In this document: positions 1 to 8,716 of the stretch, piece after piece
How positions within the stretch are numbered: the stretch's first letter is position 1
How the letters are laid out: every line of letters begins with the position of its first letter
Assembly: GCF_002295065.1 (NCBI RefSeq)
Contig: NZ_NSGG01000001.1
Span: 520,553-584,552, forward strand
Length of the DNA: 64,000 nt
Source: Mesorhizobium sp. WSM3859
GTDB lineage: Bacteria; Pseudomonadota; Alphaproteobacteria; Rhizobiales; Rhizobiaceae
Reading direction: 5' to 3'
Notes under the pieces: generated by a model
Told to the model about the DNA's origin: nothing
What the model saw: only the letters and a program-made list of their open reading frames with translations
Database searches by the model: none
Translations under genes and position numbers: made by a program

Positions 1-215
1 ATGAAGAAGGTGCCGAAGAACAGCGCGGTCGCCAGCAGCGCGCCGGTGACGAACAGCAATTTGTTGAGATAGACGATTTTGTCGACGCGCGATGCGGCGT
101 CGAGATCCGAGGCGATGTCCTGCAACTGACCATAGGCATGGAATGTCACCAGGCCAGCGGCCAGGATCACGAAAATAAAGACGAAAAATGCGGATTCCGC
201 CTTGTGGAAACGCAT
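1..215 (-). CDS. Membrane protein of unknown function, N-terminal part only
   Basis: The frame is open from an ATG at 215 to the window edge and gives the first 71 residues. They show a hydrophobic helix at about residues 9-25 (start MRFHKAESAFFVFIFVILAA), a polar segment with Asp and Arg, and a second hydrophobic helix at about 52-71. A purine-rich GGGGAG lies just before the ATG. Two membrane helices with a short extracytoplasmic loop would suit a sensor or signalling protein, but no catalytic domain is in view, so no function is assigned. Confidence 0.6.
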   Translation of the reverse strand, partial: MRFHKAESAFFVFIFVILAAGLVTFHAYGQLQDIASDLDAASRVDKIVYLNKLLFVTGALLATALFFGTFF

Positions 216-340
216 CTACTCCCCGCGCCACTGTAACCCTTGAGCTTATGCCATAGCGGACCTTACGGACCGTTAACCCGGACAACCCTGGCGAGAATTA
301 GAACAAAGGATTTTAAGGCGCTGATTGAAAAGGCTTTTGG

Positions 341-1291
341 TCAGTCGTGAACTGCCGCTTCATCGCCCGGCCGCAGCCTGCGCCACTCCGCGCCAAGCTG
401 GTGCCTGAACCAGGTCGACTGGCGCTTGGCATACTGCCGCGTCGCGATCTTGGCCCGCTCGATCGCCTCGGGAAAGCCGGACTGGCCGGCCATCGCCGCC
501 TGCAGCTCGCGCACCCCGATCGCTTTCATCGCCGGCAGGTCCGGGTCGAGGCCGAGCGCCGTAAGCTGCCGCACTTCGTCAAGCGCGCCCTTGTCGAGCA
601 TCTGGTCGAAACGCGCCTCGATGCGCCGGACCAGTTGCTCCCGGTCCGGCTCGATGACCAGGAAACGGGCGCTGTCGCGGTCGATCAGCGGCCGGCCGCG
701 CGCCGCCTGCCACTCCAGGATGGAACGTCCCGAAGCATCGAGCACTTCGAGCGCCCGCACGATCCGCTGGCCGTCCGTCGGCCTGAGTTGCATGGCCATG
801 GTTGAATCCTCATGCATCAGCAGGCGATGCAGCCTTTCGGCTCCTTGCTCCTTGAGCTCGTAGCGCCAGCGCTCGCGCACGGCCGGTGGAATGTCCGGCA
901 TATCCGAAATGCCTTCGGCCAGGGCCCGGAAATAGAGCCCGGTGCCGCCGACGAAAACAACCGGACGGCCCGACAGCGCGCCGCCTTCTATCAGTCTCGT
1001 CACGTCGCGCAGCCAGGCGCCGGTGGAATAGGCCGTGGAGGGATGCACGTGGCCGTAAAGGAAGTGCGGCACGCGTGCCGTTTCGGCGGCCGTCGGCCGC
1101 GCGGTCAAGACGTCGAGCACCGAATAGCCCTGCATGGAATCGGTGTTGACGATGACCCCGCCACCGCGCTCGGCAAGATCGAGCGCCAGCGCCGACTTGC
1201 CGCTGGCTGTCGGCCCGGCTATCAGGATCGCGTTCTTGACGCGGCCTTCGCCCGCCTGCCTGCCGGAATGTTCAATGCCGCTGATCGCCAC
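341..1291 (-). CDS. miaA: tRNA dimethylallyltransferase MiaA
   Basis: Transfers a dimethylallyl group to A37 of tRNAs that read codons starting with U. The P-loop GPTASGKS is at about residues 26-33, followed by the DSMQGY motif that contacts substrate. The C-terminal part carries a TRQYAKRQSTWFR sequence typical of MiaA. The start is uncertain: the conserved core begins VKNAILIAGP, but that Val is GTC and cannot initiate, so the nearest upstream GTG at 1291 was chosen (316 aa). This overlaps the 5' end of the divergent serB by 17 bases. Family membership is secure; only the start is in doubt. Confidence 0.93.
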   Translation of the reverse strand: MAISGIEHSGRQAGEGRVKNAILIAGPTASGKSALALDLAERGGGVIVNTDSMQGYSVLDVLTARPTAAETARVPHFLYGHVHPSTAYSTGAWLRDVTRLIEGGALSGRPVVFVGGTGLYFRALAEGISDMPDIPPAVRERWRYELKEQGAERLHRLLMHEDSTMAMQLRPTDGQRIVRALEVLDASGRSILEWQAARGRPLIDRDSARFLVIEPDREQLVRRIEARFDQMLDKGALDEVRQLTALGLDPDLPAMKAIGVRELQAAMAGQSGFPEAIERAKIATRQYAKRQSTWFRHQLGAEWRRLRPGDEAAVHD

Positions 1292-2162
1292 TTTAGTGTC
1301 CCGTCCAGAAGCCCGCGCCGTGCCGACCTCGCTTGCGAATATGGCCTTGCGGGCCGCCGGTGCAAGCGCCGTCCGTTGGCTGGCCGAGGACGTCGCCTGC
1401 GATCTCGTTTTGCCGCAGACGCCGGATATCGGCGAAATGACCGCCAATCTGCGCGCCGCGCTGGCTTCCGAGCCGGTCGATGTCATCGTTCAGCCGGCTG
1501 AAGGCAGGCGAAAGAAGATCCTGCTCGCCGACATGGATTCGACCATGATCGACCAGGAATGCATCGACGAGCTCGCCGACGAGATCGGCGTCAAGGACCA
1601 CGTGGCGGCGATCACCGCGCGCTCGATGAATGGCGAGATCGCCTTCGAGCCGGCCTTGCGCGAACGCGTCGCCTTGCTGAGAGGCCTCGACACCGCCGTG
1701 GTCGACCGCATCATCGCCAACCGGCTGACGCTCGCCGCCGGCGGCCGGGCCTTGGTACAGACGATGCGCGCCAACGGCGCCTGGACGGCGCTGGTCTCGG
1801 GCGGCTTCGACGTCTTCACCAGCCGCATCGCCGCCATGCTGGGGTTCCAGGAAAACCGGGCCAACCGCCTGATCGAGGAAGACGGCGCATTCACCGGCAT
1901 GGTGGCCGAGCCGATCCTCGGCCGCGCCGCCAAGGCCGAGGCGCTGCTCGACATCGCGAAGAGGCTCGAGCTGACGACAGAGGACGCCATCGCGGTCGGT
2001 GACGGCGCCAACGATCTCGACATGATCCGCCTTGCCGGCACCGGCGTCGCCCTGCACGCCAAGCCGGCGGTGGCCGAGCAGGCCCGGATCCGCATTGATC
2101 ATGGCGACCTGACCGCGCTGCTTTATCTGCAAGGCTATCGCCGTGAGGAGTTCGCCGAGTGA
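1275..2162 (+). CDS. serB: Phosphoserine phosphatase SerB
   Basis: Last step of serine synthesis: hydrolysis of O-phosphoserine. This is a HAD-family enzyme of 295 aa. The nucleophile motif DMDST is at about residues 86-90 (Asp86 and Asp88), motif II is the LVSGGFDVF segment, and motif III is the GDGANDLDM loop. The roughly 80 residues before the HAD core match the ACT-like N-terminal extension of SerB proteins. ATG 1275 was chosen because homologous sequence starts at MPLIATLV. The stop overlaps the GTG start of the acetyltransferase (GTGA), so the two are probably cotranscribed. Confidence 0.95.
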   Translation: MPLIATLVSRPEARAVPTSLANMALRAAGASAVRWLAEDVACDLVLPQTPDIGEMTANLRAALASEPVDVIVQPAEGRRKKILLADMDSTMIDQECIDELADEIGVKDHVAAITARSMNGEIAFEPALRERVALLRGLDTAVVDRIIANRLTLAAGGRALVQTMRANGAWTALVSGGFDVFTSRIAAMLGFQENRANRLIEEDGAFTGMVAEPILGRAAKAEALLDIAKRLELTTEDAIAVGDGANDLDMIRLAGTGVALHAKPAVAEQARIRIDHGDLTALLYLQGYRREEFAE

Positions 2163-2731
2163 GACCTATTCGGACCGAACGTTTGATCCTGCGCAACTGG
2201 GAGGATCGCGACCGCGAGCTCTTCCACCGCATCAACTCCGACGAGCGCGTCATGGAGTTCTTTCCGTTTCGTCGCACCCGGGCCGAGACCGACGCCAAGA
2301 TGGAGGAATTCCGCCACTGGATCGAGCAGGATGGCTACGGCTTCGCCGCCGCCGAGATCGCGGCCACCGGCGAATGCATCGGCTTCATCGGTCTTCTGGA
2401 TACGGATGATGTGCCATCGCTGCCGAACGGCGCGATCGAGATCGGCTGGCGGCTGGTGCCGGAATTCTGGGGCAAGGGCTATGTTACCGAGGCATCGGAA
2501 GCCTGGCTCGCCTTCGGCTTCGAAACGCTTGGCGTCGACGAGATCGTGTCATTCGCGGTTGCCGAAAACCATCGCTCGACCGCCGTCATGAAACGGCTCG
2601 GCATGCATGCCGATCCGAGTGCCGATTTCGATCATCCAAGTGTCCCCGACAGCCACCCGCATCTCAAGCGCCATGTCATGTACAGGCTGTCGCGCGAGGG
2701 CTGGCAGGCAGGAAAAAAGGCGGCTCGCTAG
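2159..2731 (+). CDS. GNAT-family N-acetyltransferase (RimJ/RimL type)
   Basis: A 190-residue protein starting RTERLILRNWEDRD, the standard opening of RimJ/RimL-type GNAT acetyltransferases. It has the IGWRLVPEFWGKGYVTEA acetyl-CoA binding region and a C-terminal AVAENHRSTAVMKRLGM segment, both diagnostic of the family. The substrate cannot be told from sequence; relatives modify protein N-termini or small amines. It starts with GTG inside the serB stop region (translational coupling). Its TAG stop lies inside the stem-loop of the following terminator. Confidence 0.88.
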   Translation: MRPIRTERLILRNWEDRDRELFHRINSDERVMEFFPFRRTRAETDAKMEEFRHWIEQDGYGFAAAEIAATGECIGFIGLLDTDDVPSLPNGAIEIGWRLVPEFWGKGYVTEASEAWLAFGFETLGVDEIVSFAVAENHRSTAVMKRLGMHADPSADFDHPSVPDSHPHLKRHVMYRLSREGWQAGKKAAR

Positions 2732-2742
2732 CCGCCCTTTTT
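2713..2742. terminator. Rho-independent terminator, possibly bidirectional
   Basis: GGCGGCT and AGCCGCC form a 7-bp GC stem with a 4-base loop, preceded by an A-run and followed by a T-run. It lies between the convergent acetyltransferase and degP-type genes, so it can serve both strands. The acetyltransferase stop codon is in the loop. Confidence 0.85.
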
Positions 2743-2776
2743 ATTGAAACTCTGGCGATTGGCCTGTCTTCCGGAC

Positions 2777-4297
2777 TCAATCCATCCGGATTGTCACGAA
2801 ACGCAGTTCGCCGGTCTTCGAGGCCAGCATCAGGAGCGCGTTCTTGCGGCCCTGTTCCTTCAGCGCGCCGATCCGGTCCATCACGTCCTTCGGCGTGCCG
2901 ACCGATTCCTGCGCGATCTCGGTGATCACCTCGCCGGGCTGAATGCCGCGCTCGGCCGCCGCCGAATTCTTCGCGACGTCGGTGATCACCACGCCCGACA
3001 CGTCGGCCGCGATGCCGAACTTCTGCCGCGTCTGGTCGTTGAGCTCGCCGACCGTTATGCCCAGCACCGACGCTGTCGATACCGGAGGCGTTGCCTTGTC
3101 GCCACTGCCCTGATCGGTGCTGCCGTTCTCGCCGCTGGCCAATTTCTCGCCATCCTCGAGCCGTCCGAGCGTCACCTTGACCGTCTGCTCGACGCCCTTG
3201 CGCACGATGACGACATCGACCGCCTTGCCGACGGGGCTTTCCGCCACGACGCGCGGCAGGTCGCGCATTTCATGGATATCCTTGCCGTCGAACTTGATGA
3301 TGACGTCGCCGGCCTGGATCGTGCCATTGTCGACCGGCCCGCCCTTGATGACGCCGGCCACCAGCGCCCCCTTGGCGGTCGCCATGCCGAGGCTTTCGGC
3401 GATGTCGTCCGTCACCGGCTGGATGCGCACGCCAAGCCAGCCGCGCCGCGTCTCGCCATACTGGCGGAGTTGGTCGACGACGCCGGCGGCAAGCTGCGAG
3501 GGGATGGAGAAACCGATGCCGATCGAGCCGCCCGACGGCGAGATGATCGCCGTGTTGATGCCGATGACTTCGCCGTCGGCGTTGAACAGCGGACCGCCGG
3601 AATTGCCGCGGTTGATGGCGGCGTCCGTCTGGATAAAGTCGTCATAGGGGCCGGAATTGATGTCGCGGTTGCGCGCCGAGACGATGCCGACCGTCACCGT
3701 GCCGCCCAGGCCGAACGGATTGCCGATCGCCATCACCCAGTCGCCGACGCGCATCTTGGTGGAATCGCCGAACTTCACCGCCGTCAGCTTGTGGCCCTTA
3801 GGGTCGACCTTCAGCACTGCGACGTCGGTCTTGGTGTCGGTGCCGACGAGCGTCGCCTTCAGCGTGATGCCGTCGGAGAAGTTGACCTCGATATCGTCGG
3901 CATCGGCGATGACATGGTTGTTGGTCACCACGATACCCTGCTCGGCGTCGATGACGAAACCGGAGCCGAGCGACTGCACTTTCTGCGCAGTTCCCCCCTT
4001 GTCGCCGCCGCGGTTCTTGAAGAAATCGTCGAAGAAATCCTGGAATGGCGAGCCCTCGGGCAGTTGCGGCATCGGCACCGCGCCCGGCCCTTCCGTGCCC
4101 TTTACCGTCTGCGAGGTCGAGATGTTGACCACCGCGCCGAGCAGGCGCTCGGCGAGATCGGCGACCGAAGGCGGACCGTCGGAGGCGATCGTCGGCGTGA
4201 CGAAGGACGGAACGGCTACAATGCCGACCGCGAATGCCGTGACGCCGGCGAAGACCATACGCCGCGCCGCGCGCAACAGGGTGTCGGATATCATCAT
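2777..4297 (-). CDS. degP: DegP/HtrA-family periplasmic serine protease
   Basis: Periplasmic serine protease and chaperone that handles misfolded envelope proteins. An N-terminal hydrophobic signal segment lies at about residues 14-35. The catalytic triad is visible: His in NNHVIAD (about 128), Asp in TDVAVLKV (about 158), Ser in GNSGGPLF (about 233). Two PDZ domains follow, separated by a Gly/Ser/Thr-rich linker. The start was placed at a tandem ATGATG (4297/4294) just after GGAGG; the second ATG has the better spacing. Length of about 506 aa is normal for the family. It lies downstream of hflKC and DUF2065 on the same strand but has its own 5' gap with a repeat element. The degP symbol is by family, since paralogues (degQ, degS) are possible. 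Confidence 0.93.
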   Translation of the reverse strand: MMISDTLLRAARRMVFAGVTAFAVGIVAVPSFVTPTIASDGPPSVADLAERLLGAVVNISTSQTVKGTEGPGAVPMPQLPEGSPFQDFFDDFFKNRGGDKGGTAQKVQSLGSGFVIDAEQGIVVTNNHVIADADDIEVNFSDGITLKATLVGTDTKTDVAVLKVDPKGHKLTAVKFGDSTKMRVGDWVMAIGNPFGLGGTVTVGIVSARNRDINSGPYDDFIQTDAAINRGNSGGPLFNADGEVIGINTAIISPSGGSIGIGFSIPSQLAAGVVDQLRQYGETRRGWLGVRIQPVTDDIAESLGMATAKGALVAGVIKGGPVDNGTIQAGDVIIKFDGKDIHEMRDLPRVVAESPVGKAVDVVIVRKGVEQTVKVTLGRLEDGEKLASGENGSTDQGSGDKATPPVSTASVLGITVGELNDQTRQKFGIAADVSGVVITDVAKNSAAAERGIQPGEVITEIAQESVGTPKDVMDRIGALKEQGRKNALLMLASKTGELRFVTIRMD

Positions 4298-4443
4298 GGC
4301 CTCCGGTGGTTCTGAAAAGGAAAGGCGCATCCGCAAAGGCGCCTGTCGGTTCATGTTGGCAAGAAATACGGCACGTTTGCGGCTATAGCTATCGGCGGAG
4401 GATAAATCGTCAATCGCTTCGGCACCAAGGAATTTTCAGTCGA

Positions 4444-4510
4444 GCAATTCCAGGAAAAGTGCTTGGCGGTTGGGCTCGGCGCCTTCGCCGTAGCCTTCCG
4501 TCCGGAATTG
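4444..4510 (-). repeat. Leader-type palindromic repeat, copy with internal insertion
   Basis: GCAATTCCAGGAAAAGTG at the left and CTTCCGTCCGGAATTG at the right match the copies at 25442 and 31976. Here about 24 bases (GGGCTCGGCGCC...) separate the two halves of the hairpin. It lies upstream of the degP-type gene, in the same orientation as the other copies. Confidence 0.75.
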
Positions 4511-4523
4511 AGTCAAACGACAA

Positions 4524-4709
4524 CTAGCCGCGAACCAGCCAGACGATGCCGACGCCGACGGCGATCGCAACCAGCCCGCCGATCCGCAGCACATTTTCCG
4601 GCATCGACAGCACCTCGGTGGCGAGTTTCCGGGCCAAAGCCGGAAACCCGCCATAGACCAGCCCTTCGATCACAAGGACCAGGCCGATTGCCGCCAGAAA
4701 ATCCTGCAC
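4524..4709 (-). CDS. DUF2065 small membrane protein
   Basis: A 61-residue protein with two hydrophobic helices (about residues 4-23 and 42-59) separated by a short basic-acidic loop. This matches the DUF2065 (YjeT-like) family, commonly found immediately after hflC. It starts 6 bases after the hflC stop, so it belongs to the hflK-hflC transcript. Role unknown; the position suggests an accessory of the HflKC complex, which is inference only. Confidence 0.88.
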   Translation of the reverse strand: MQDFLAAIGLVLVIEGLVYGGFPALARKLATEVLSMPENVLRIGGLVAIAVGVGIVWLVRG

Positions 4710-4715
4710 CGCCCG

Positions 4716-5687
4716 CTACTGGGCGGTGCCGGGTTGGGTCGCAGGCGCGGCAGGTGCCGTCGCAGGCGCGGCAGGTGCAGTCGCAGGCGCGGCGGGAGCC
4801 GGACCGGGCTTGCTGCCCGGATCGCGGAAGTAGCGGAAGAACTCGGACTCGGGCGAGAGCACCATCGTCGTTCCGGTGTTGTCCAACGCCGTGCCATAGG
4901 CGTTCATCGAGCGATAGAAGTCAAAGAAGGCGGGATCGCGCTTATAGGCATCCGCGAAGGTCGCGCTGCGCTGCGCCTCGCCCTCACCACGCAGGATCTC
5001 CGATTCCTTCTGCGCCTCGGCGACGATTTCGACGACCTCGCGGTCGGCCCGCGCCCTGATGCGTTGCGCCGCCTCGTTGCCGCGCGCCCTCAGGCGCTCG
5101 GCTTCCGCCAGACGCTCAGCCTTCATGCGGTCATAGGTCTGCTGCGAGACCTCGGCCGTCAGGTCGGTCCGGCGGATGCGCACATCCTCGATGTCGAGGC
5201 CGAGCGAGGTCGCGTCGGGGCGAAGCTGATCGCGCACCTCGCGCATCATGTTGCCGCGCTCTTCCGAAAGAGCGGCCTCGAAATCGCGCAGGCCGTAGAC
5301 ACGGCGCAGCGCCGCGTCGAGGCGTGTCCTCAGGCGGGCTTCGGCCAGCTCAACCTGACCGGACACCGCCGCGCGGAACGTACGCGGATCCGAGATGCGG
5401 TAGGCGATGAAGGCATCGACTTCGTAGAACTTGCCGCCCGAGACCTGGACGCGGATGTTGTCGAGGTCGAAGCGCATCACGCGCTTCTCGACCATCTGCA
5501 CGCTGTCGGCATCGAAGAAGGCGAACGGCGCCTTGAAGTAGATGCCGGGCTCGTTCTTGACGTCGATGATCTCGCCGAACCTAAGCACGATCGCCTGCTG
5601 GCCGGCATTGACCACGAATACCGAGGAATAGAGCAGGAACAAAAGGACCGCCGCGATGACGGCAATGATGGGGAGACGGTTGGCCAT
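4716..5687 (-). CDS. hflC: HflC, SPFH-domain partner of HflK
   Basis: Membrane protein that with HflK forms a large periplasmic complex around FtsH and modulates its proteolysis. N-terminal membrane anchor at about residues 5-25, then the SPFH/band-7 domain, then a charged helical region (EAERLRARGNEAAQRIRARADREV) typical of HflC. The C-terminus ends in an Ala/Pro repeat with PAAPATA units. ATG 5687 shares its A with the hflK stop (TGATG), so the two are translationally coupled; a GTG one codon upstream is possible. Confidence 0.95.
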   Translation of the reverse strand: MANRLPIIAVIAAVLLFLLYSSVFVVNAGQQAIVLRFGEIIDVKNEPGIYFKAPFAFFDADSVQMVEKRVMRFDLDNIRVQVSGGKFYEVDAFIAYRISDPRTFRAAVSGQVELAEARLRTRLDAALRRVYGLRDFEAALSEERGNMMREVRDQLRPDATSLGLDIEDVRIRRTDLTAEVSQQTYDRMKAERLAEAERLRARGNEAAQRIRARADREVVEIVAEAQKESEILRGEGEAQRSATFADAYKRDPAFFDFYRSMNAYGTALDNTGTTMVLSPESEFFRYFRDPGSKPGPAPAAPATAPAAPATAPAAPATQPGTAQ

Positions 5688-6793
5688 CACTGGTTACCTC
5701 CCGTCGTGGCGCCGAGCGGCGACGGCGGCGCTTTCGGTTGCAAAGCCGGCAGCGGCAGGTAAGGCAGCACGCCCTGACCGTTGCCCGGCTCGACGACGAC
5801 CTTGTTCGAGTCCTTCAGGATCCTCTCCATGGTTTCGAGATAAAGGCGCTTGCGCGTGACGTCGGGCGCCTTGGCGTATTCGTTGTAGACGGAGATGAAG
5901 CGCTGCGCCTCGCCTTCCGCCTCCTGAACGACCCGGTTCTTGTAGGCGGCCGCGTCTTCGCGGATCTGCGCCGCTTGGCCGCGCGCCTGTCCGAGCTTCT
6001 GGTTGGAATACTGGTTGGCCTGCTCGACGAACTTGTCCTCGTCCTGCTCGGCGCGTTGCACTTCATCGAAGGCGTCGGCGACCTCGCGCGGCGGCGCCGC
6101 GTCCTCGATCGAGACAGCGTTGACCTGCAGACCGGTCTTGTAGCCGTCCAGCGTGCCCTGGATGATCTCGCGCACCGCGGTTGCGATGCCTTGGCGATCG
6201 TCGCGGAAAATATCCTGGGCCGGGCGCCGGCCGACGACTTCGCGCATCGCGCTCTCGGCGACCTGCGCCAGCATGCCGTCGGGATCGGAGACGTCGAACA
6301 GGTAGGCTTTAGGATCGGAGACCTGGTAGGCTACCGAGAACTGAACGTTGACGATGTTCTGGTCACCGGAGAGCATCAGCCCGGAGCCGCTGCTCGCACC
6401 GCCGCCGATGCTGACCAGCTGCTCGGAGATCTTGGCCGTCTCGACCGTTTCGATCGGCCACCAGTGAAAATGCAGGCCAGGCTGCGACAGCTCGGTCTTC
6501 GGCTGGCCGAAGCGCAACTCGACGGCGACCTCGTCCGGCTGCACGGTATAAATCGCCTTGAAGGCCCAAAGCACGAGGATCGCCAGAGCGATGAGCCCGA
6601 GCACCGCCGGGCTGGCGCCGCCGCCGCCCGGAAGCGCGCGCCGCAGCCTGTCCTGGCCACGGCGGATGATGTCCTCGAGATCGGGCGGGGAACCCTGCGG
6701 TCCGCTTGGCCCTTTCGGTCCCTGCCCCCAGGGTCCCTGATTGCCGCCGCCGCCCCATGGGCCGCCGCCGCCGCTCTTGTCGTTCCAGGGCAT
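5687..6793 (-). CDS. hflK: HflK, SPFH-domain modulator of FtsH
   Basis: Partner of HflC. The first 40 residues are Gly-, Pro- and Trp-rich (MPWNDKSGGGGPWGGGGNQG), as usual in HflK. A membrane helix lies at about residues 64-85, followed by YTVQPDEVAVELRFGQ at the start of the SPFH domain and a charged coiled-coil region ending in KVVVEPGNGQG. Length 368 aa is normal. It is the first gene of hflK-hflC-DUF2065. Confidence 0.96.
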   Translation of the reverse strand: MPWNDKSGGGGPWGGGGNQGPWGQGPKGPSGPQGSPPDLEDIIRRGQDRLRRALPGGGGASPAVLGLIALAILVLWAFKAIYTVQPDEVAVELRFGQPKTELSQPGLHFHWWPIETVETAKISEQLVSIGGGASSGSGLMLSGDQNIVNVQFSVAYQVSDPKAYLFDVSDPDGMLAQVAESAMREVVGRRPAQDIFRDDRQGIATAVREIIQGTLDGYKTGLQVNAVSIEDAAPPREVADAFDEVQRAEQDEDKFVEQANQYSNQKLGQARGQAAQIREDAAAYKNRVVQEAEGEAQRFISVYNEYAKAPDVTRKRLYLETMERILKDSNKVVVEPGNGQGVLPYLPLPALQPKAPPSPLGATTGGNQ

Positions 6794-6850
6794 GAATGTC
6801 CTTTCGCTTCGGTTCCCTCAGGCCTTGCGGCGCAATCCTAACGCAAGACC

Positions 6851-6895
6851 CAGAAAACCCATATCGGTTTTCGAAAAGGAATCATGCGCCAAAAT
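6851..6895 (-). repeat. Degenerate leader-type repeat upstream of hflK
   Basis: GAAAACCCATATCGGTTTTCG shares the core layout GAAAA...CGGTTTTC with the better copies at 25442, 28858, 31976 and 56065, but lacks the outer stem. It lies about 60 bases upstream of the hflK start. The 247-base gap between hflK and folA holds nothing else I can identify. Confidence 0.4.
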
Positions 6896-7040
6896 CAAAG
6901 TATTACGGCAACCTCTTGTGCGTCCGGTTGGACGCGGACCGCTGCAACACCGTTCTTCTATAGGGACGCGTCGATCCGCTTTCAACGCGATGGGCCATCG
7001 TCCCCATGCGATTTGGATCGATAGCGACCCTTTGTCGTCG

Positions 7041-7559
7041 TCAACGATCGTCGCGTCGGCGCTCGTAAACCGTATAACGCGTGGCGTGGCTGTCTTTCTC
7101 GCCGGCGGGGAAATCCTCGGCGCTGACGATTTGCCAGATGCTCGGGTCGATCGGCGGGAAATGCGCGTCGCCATCGACGCTGGCCAGCACATGCGTCACA
7201 TGCAGCCGGTTGGCCAGCGGCAAGGCCTGGGCGTAGATCTCGCCGCCACCGACCACGCAGATCTCCTCGGCGCCCGCCATGCAGCGGCCGCGCACCTTGG
7301 CCAGCGCGATCGCGTCACCCAGCGAGTGGGCCACCTCGGTGCCTTCGGCGCGCCAGGCCTTGTCGCGCGTCACCACGATGTTGAGCCGCCCGGGCAGCGG
7401 CCGGCCGATGCCCTCATAGGTCTTGCGGCCCATGATGATCGGCTTGCCCATCGTGTCGGCCTTGAAGCGCTTGAGATCGGTGGAAAGCCGCCACGGCAGG
7501 CCGCCCTCGCGGCCGATCACGCCATTTTCGGCGATGGCGACATAGATTGCGATGTCCAT
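7041..7559 (-). CDS. folA: Dihydrofolate reductase
   Basis: Reduces dihydrofolate to tetrahydrofolate, restoring the folate oxidised by thymidylate synthase. The 172-residue protein has the N-terminal IYVAIAENGVIGREGGLPW segment, LSTDLKRFK, GRKTYEGIGRPLPGR and IVVTRD, all DHFR motifs. The ATG shares its A with the stop of the upstream DUF4424 gene (TGATG), implying coupling. thyA, the usual immediate neighbour, lies 5.6 kb upstream on the same strand. Confidence 0.97.
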   Translation of the reverse strand: MDIAIYVAIAENGVIGREGGLPWRLSTDLKRFKADTMGKPIIMGRKTYEGIGRPLPGRLNIVVTRDKAWRAEGTEVAHSLGDAIALAKVRGRCMAGAEEICVVGGGEIYAQALPLANRLHVTHVLASVDGDAHFPPIDPSIWQIVSAEDFPAGEKDSHATRYTVYERRRDDR

Positions 7560-8575
7560 CAGCCGCCGTTCCCGCCATTGTCGGACGGCTCGAGCAGCAG
7601 GATGTCGATGTCGCGCTCGGGATAAAAATCCTTCGCGGTGATCTCGAATGTCGTCGGTCCGACCTTTTTGACATTGTCGCCGCAGAAGGAGACGAGGTTT
7701 TTGGGGCTGCCCTTGTCGATGGTCAGCTTGAAATTACCGATGGTGCCGGAGGCCCAGTTGCCCCCGGTGGTGAGGATGTAGGCGATCCGGCTCTCGTAAT
7801 ATTTCGGGTAGCCGTCCGGATTCGCCTTGGCCGCCTTGCGCACCGCGCTCTCGAACGTCTGATCCATGCAGTAGCGGGTCTTGTAAGTATCGTATTGCGG
7901 GCTCTGGAACTGGCCGTCGGAGAAGAAGCTGACCGAGGACGTGCCACCTACGCTTGGCTTGTAGCGGTGCGAGACATGGACCTCCTTGTTGGCAGGGAAG
8001 GTCGAGCGCCACCAATTGGTCGAGCGCAATTGCCAGAAGGGCACATAGGCGGTCTGCATGCCTGAACCATAATCGGCGGTATCCTGGATGATGATGCCGC
8101 GGTCTTCCCAGTCCTTGGTGACATCCTTGGGCAGCTTCGCCAGCGCCGCCTTGGCGGCATCGCCGAACGGATAGAGCGGCACGTTTTGGGCCTTGAGGTC
8201 GGCAGTGATGTCGATGCCCAGCGCGAACGCCCTCTGCTCGAGCTGAGGCTTCGCGTCGACGCCGTCGATCGTCACTTCGAAGCCGAGGAAATTGTTGCTC
8301 TGCGCCTCCGGGATCGCCGGCATCTCGTTGGGATCGCCCTCGATGTCGGGCATCGGGAACGCGACGATGGAGCTGACATCCTTGTCGGTGTTGTTGCGAA
8401 AGACATAGTCGACCGTCACCTTCTCCGGCGAGATGAAAAGATCCTCGCTTTGCATGGCGACGGCATCGCTACGCGACAGGATCAGCCCGCCCGTGCCGAG
8501 CTCGGCGACGGAATCATTGGCGAAGGCCGGAACAGCCATGATCGCCACCGCCGCGGTCAGTATGGTGCGTAACAT
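7559..8575 (-). CDS. Exported DUF4424-family protein
   Basis: A 338-residue protein starting MLRTILTAAVAIMAVPAFA, a clear Sec signal peptide with likely cleavage after AFA. The mature part begins NDSVAELGTGGLILSRSDAV and matches DUF4424, a family of exported proteins of unknown role. Three Cys or fewer, no membrane helix after the signal. ATG 8575 has GAGGAGGGG upstream, better than the longer frame to 8626. The gene overlaps folA by one base and is probably transcribed with it. Confidence 0.85.
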   Translation of the reverse strand: MLRTILTAAVAIMAVPAFANDSVAELGTGGLILSRSDAVAMQSEDLFISPEKVTVDYVFRNNTDKDVSSIVAFPMPDIEGDPNEMPAIPEAQSNNFLGFEVTIDGVDAKPQLEQRAFALGIDITADLKAQNVPLYPFGDAAKAALAKLPKDVTKDWEDRGIIIQDTADYGSGMQTAYVPFWQLRSTNWWRSTFPANKEVHVSHRYKPSVGGTSSVSFFSDGQFQSPQYDTYKTRYCMDQTFESAVRKAAKANPDGYPKYYESRIAYILTTGGNWASGTIGNFKLTIDKGSPKNLVSFCGDNVKKVGPTTFEITAKDFYPERDIDILLLEPSDNGGNGG

Positions 8576-8716
8576 GGACCCCTCCTCTGCGCCGCGATAC
8601 CGGGACAGCCGGATGCGCATTTCCATCTACCCGTTTCAAGGTAGCGTTTCAAAGCCCTTCGTCACAGACTATGGGTACTTCTGGACACCGCGCCGCCGAT
8701 CGGGCAGGAGATCGCC

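Noticed and set aside
2744..4315. 523-residue plus-strand ORF opposite the DegP-type gene
   Set aside because: Antisense shadow in high-GC DNA; the minus strand encodes a full protease with catalytic triad and PDZ domains, and the shadow is Arg/His/Asp-rich without any motif.
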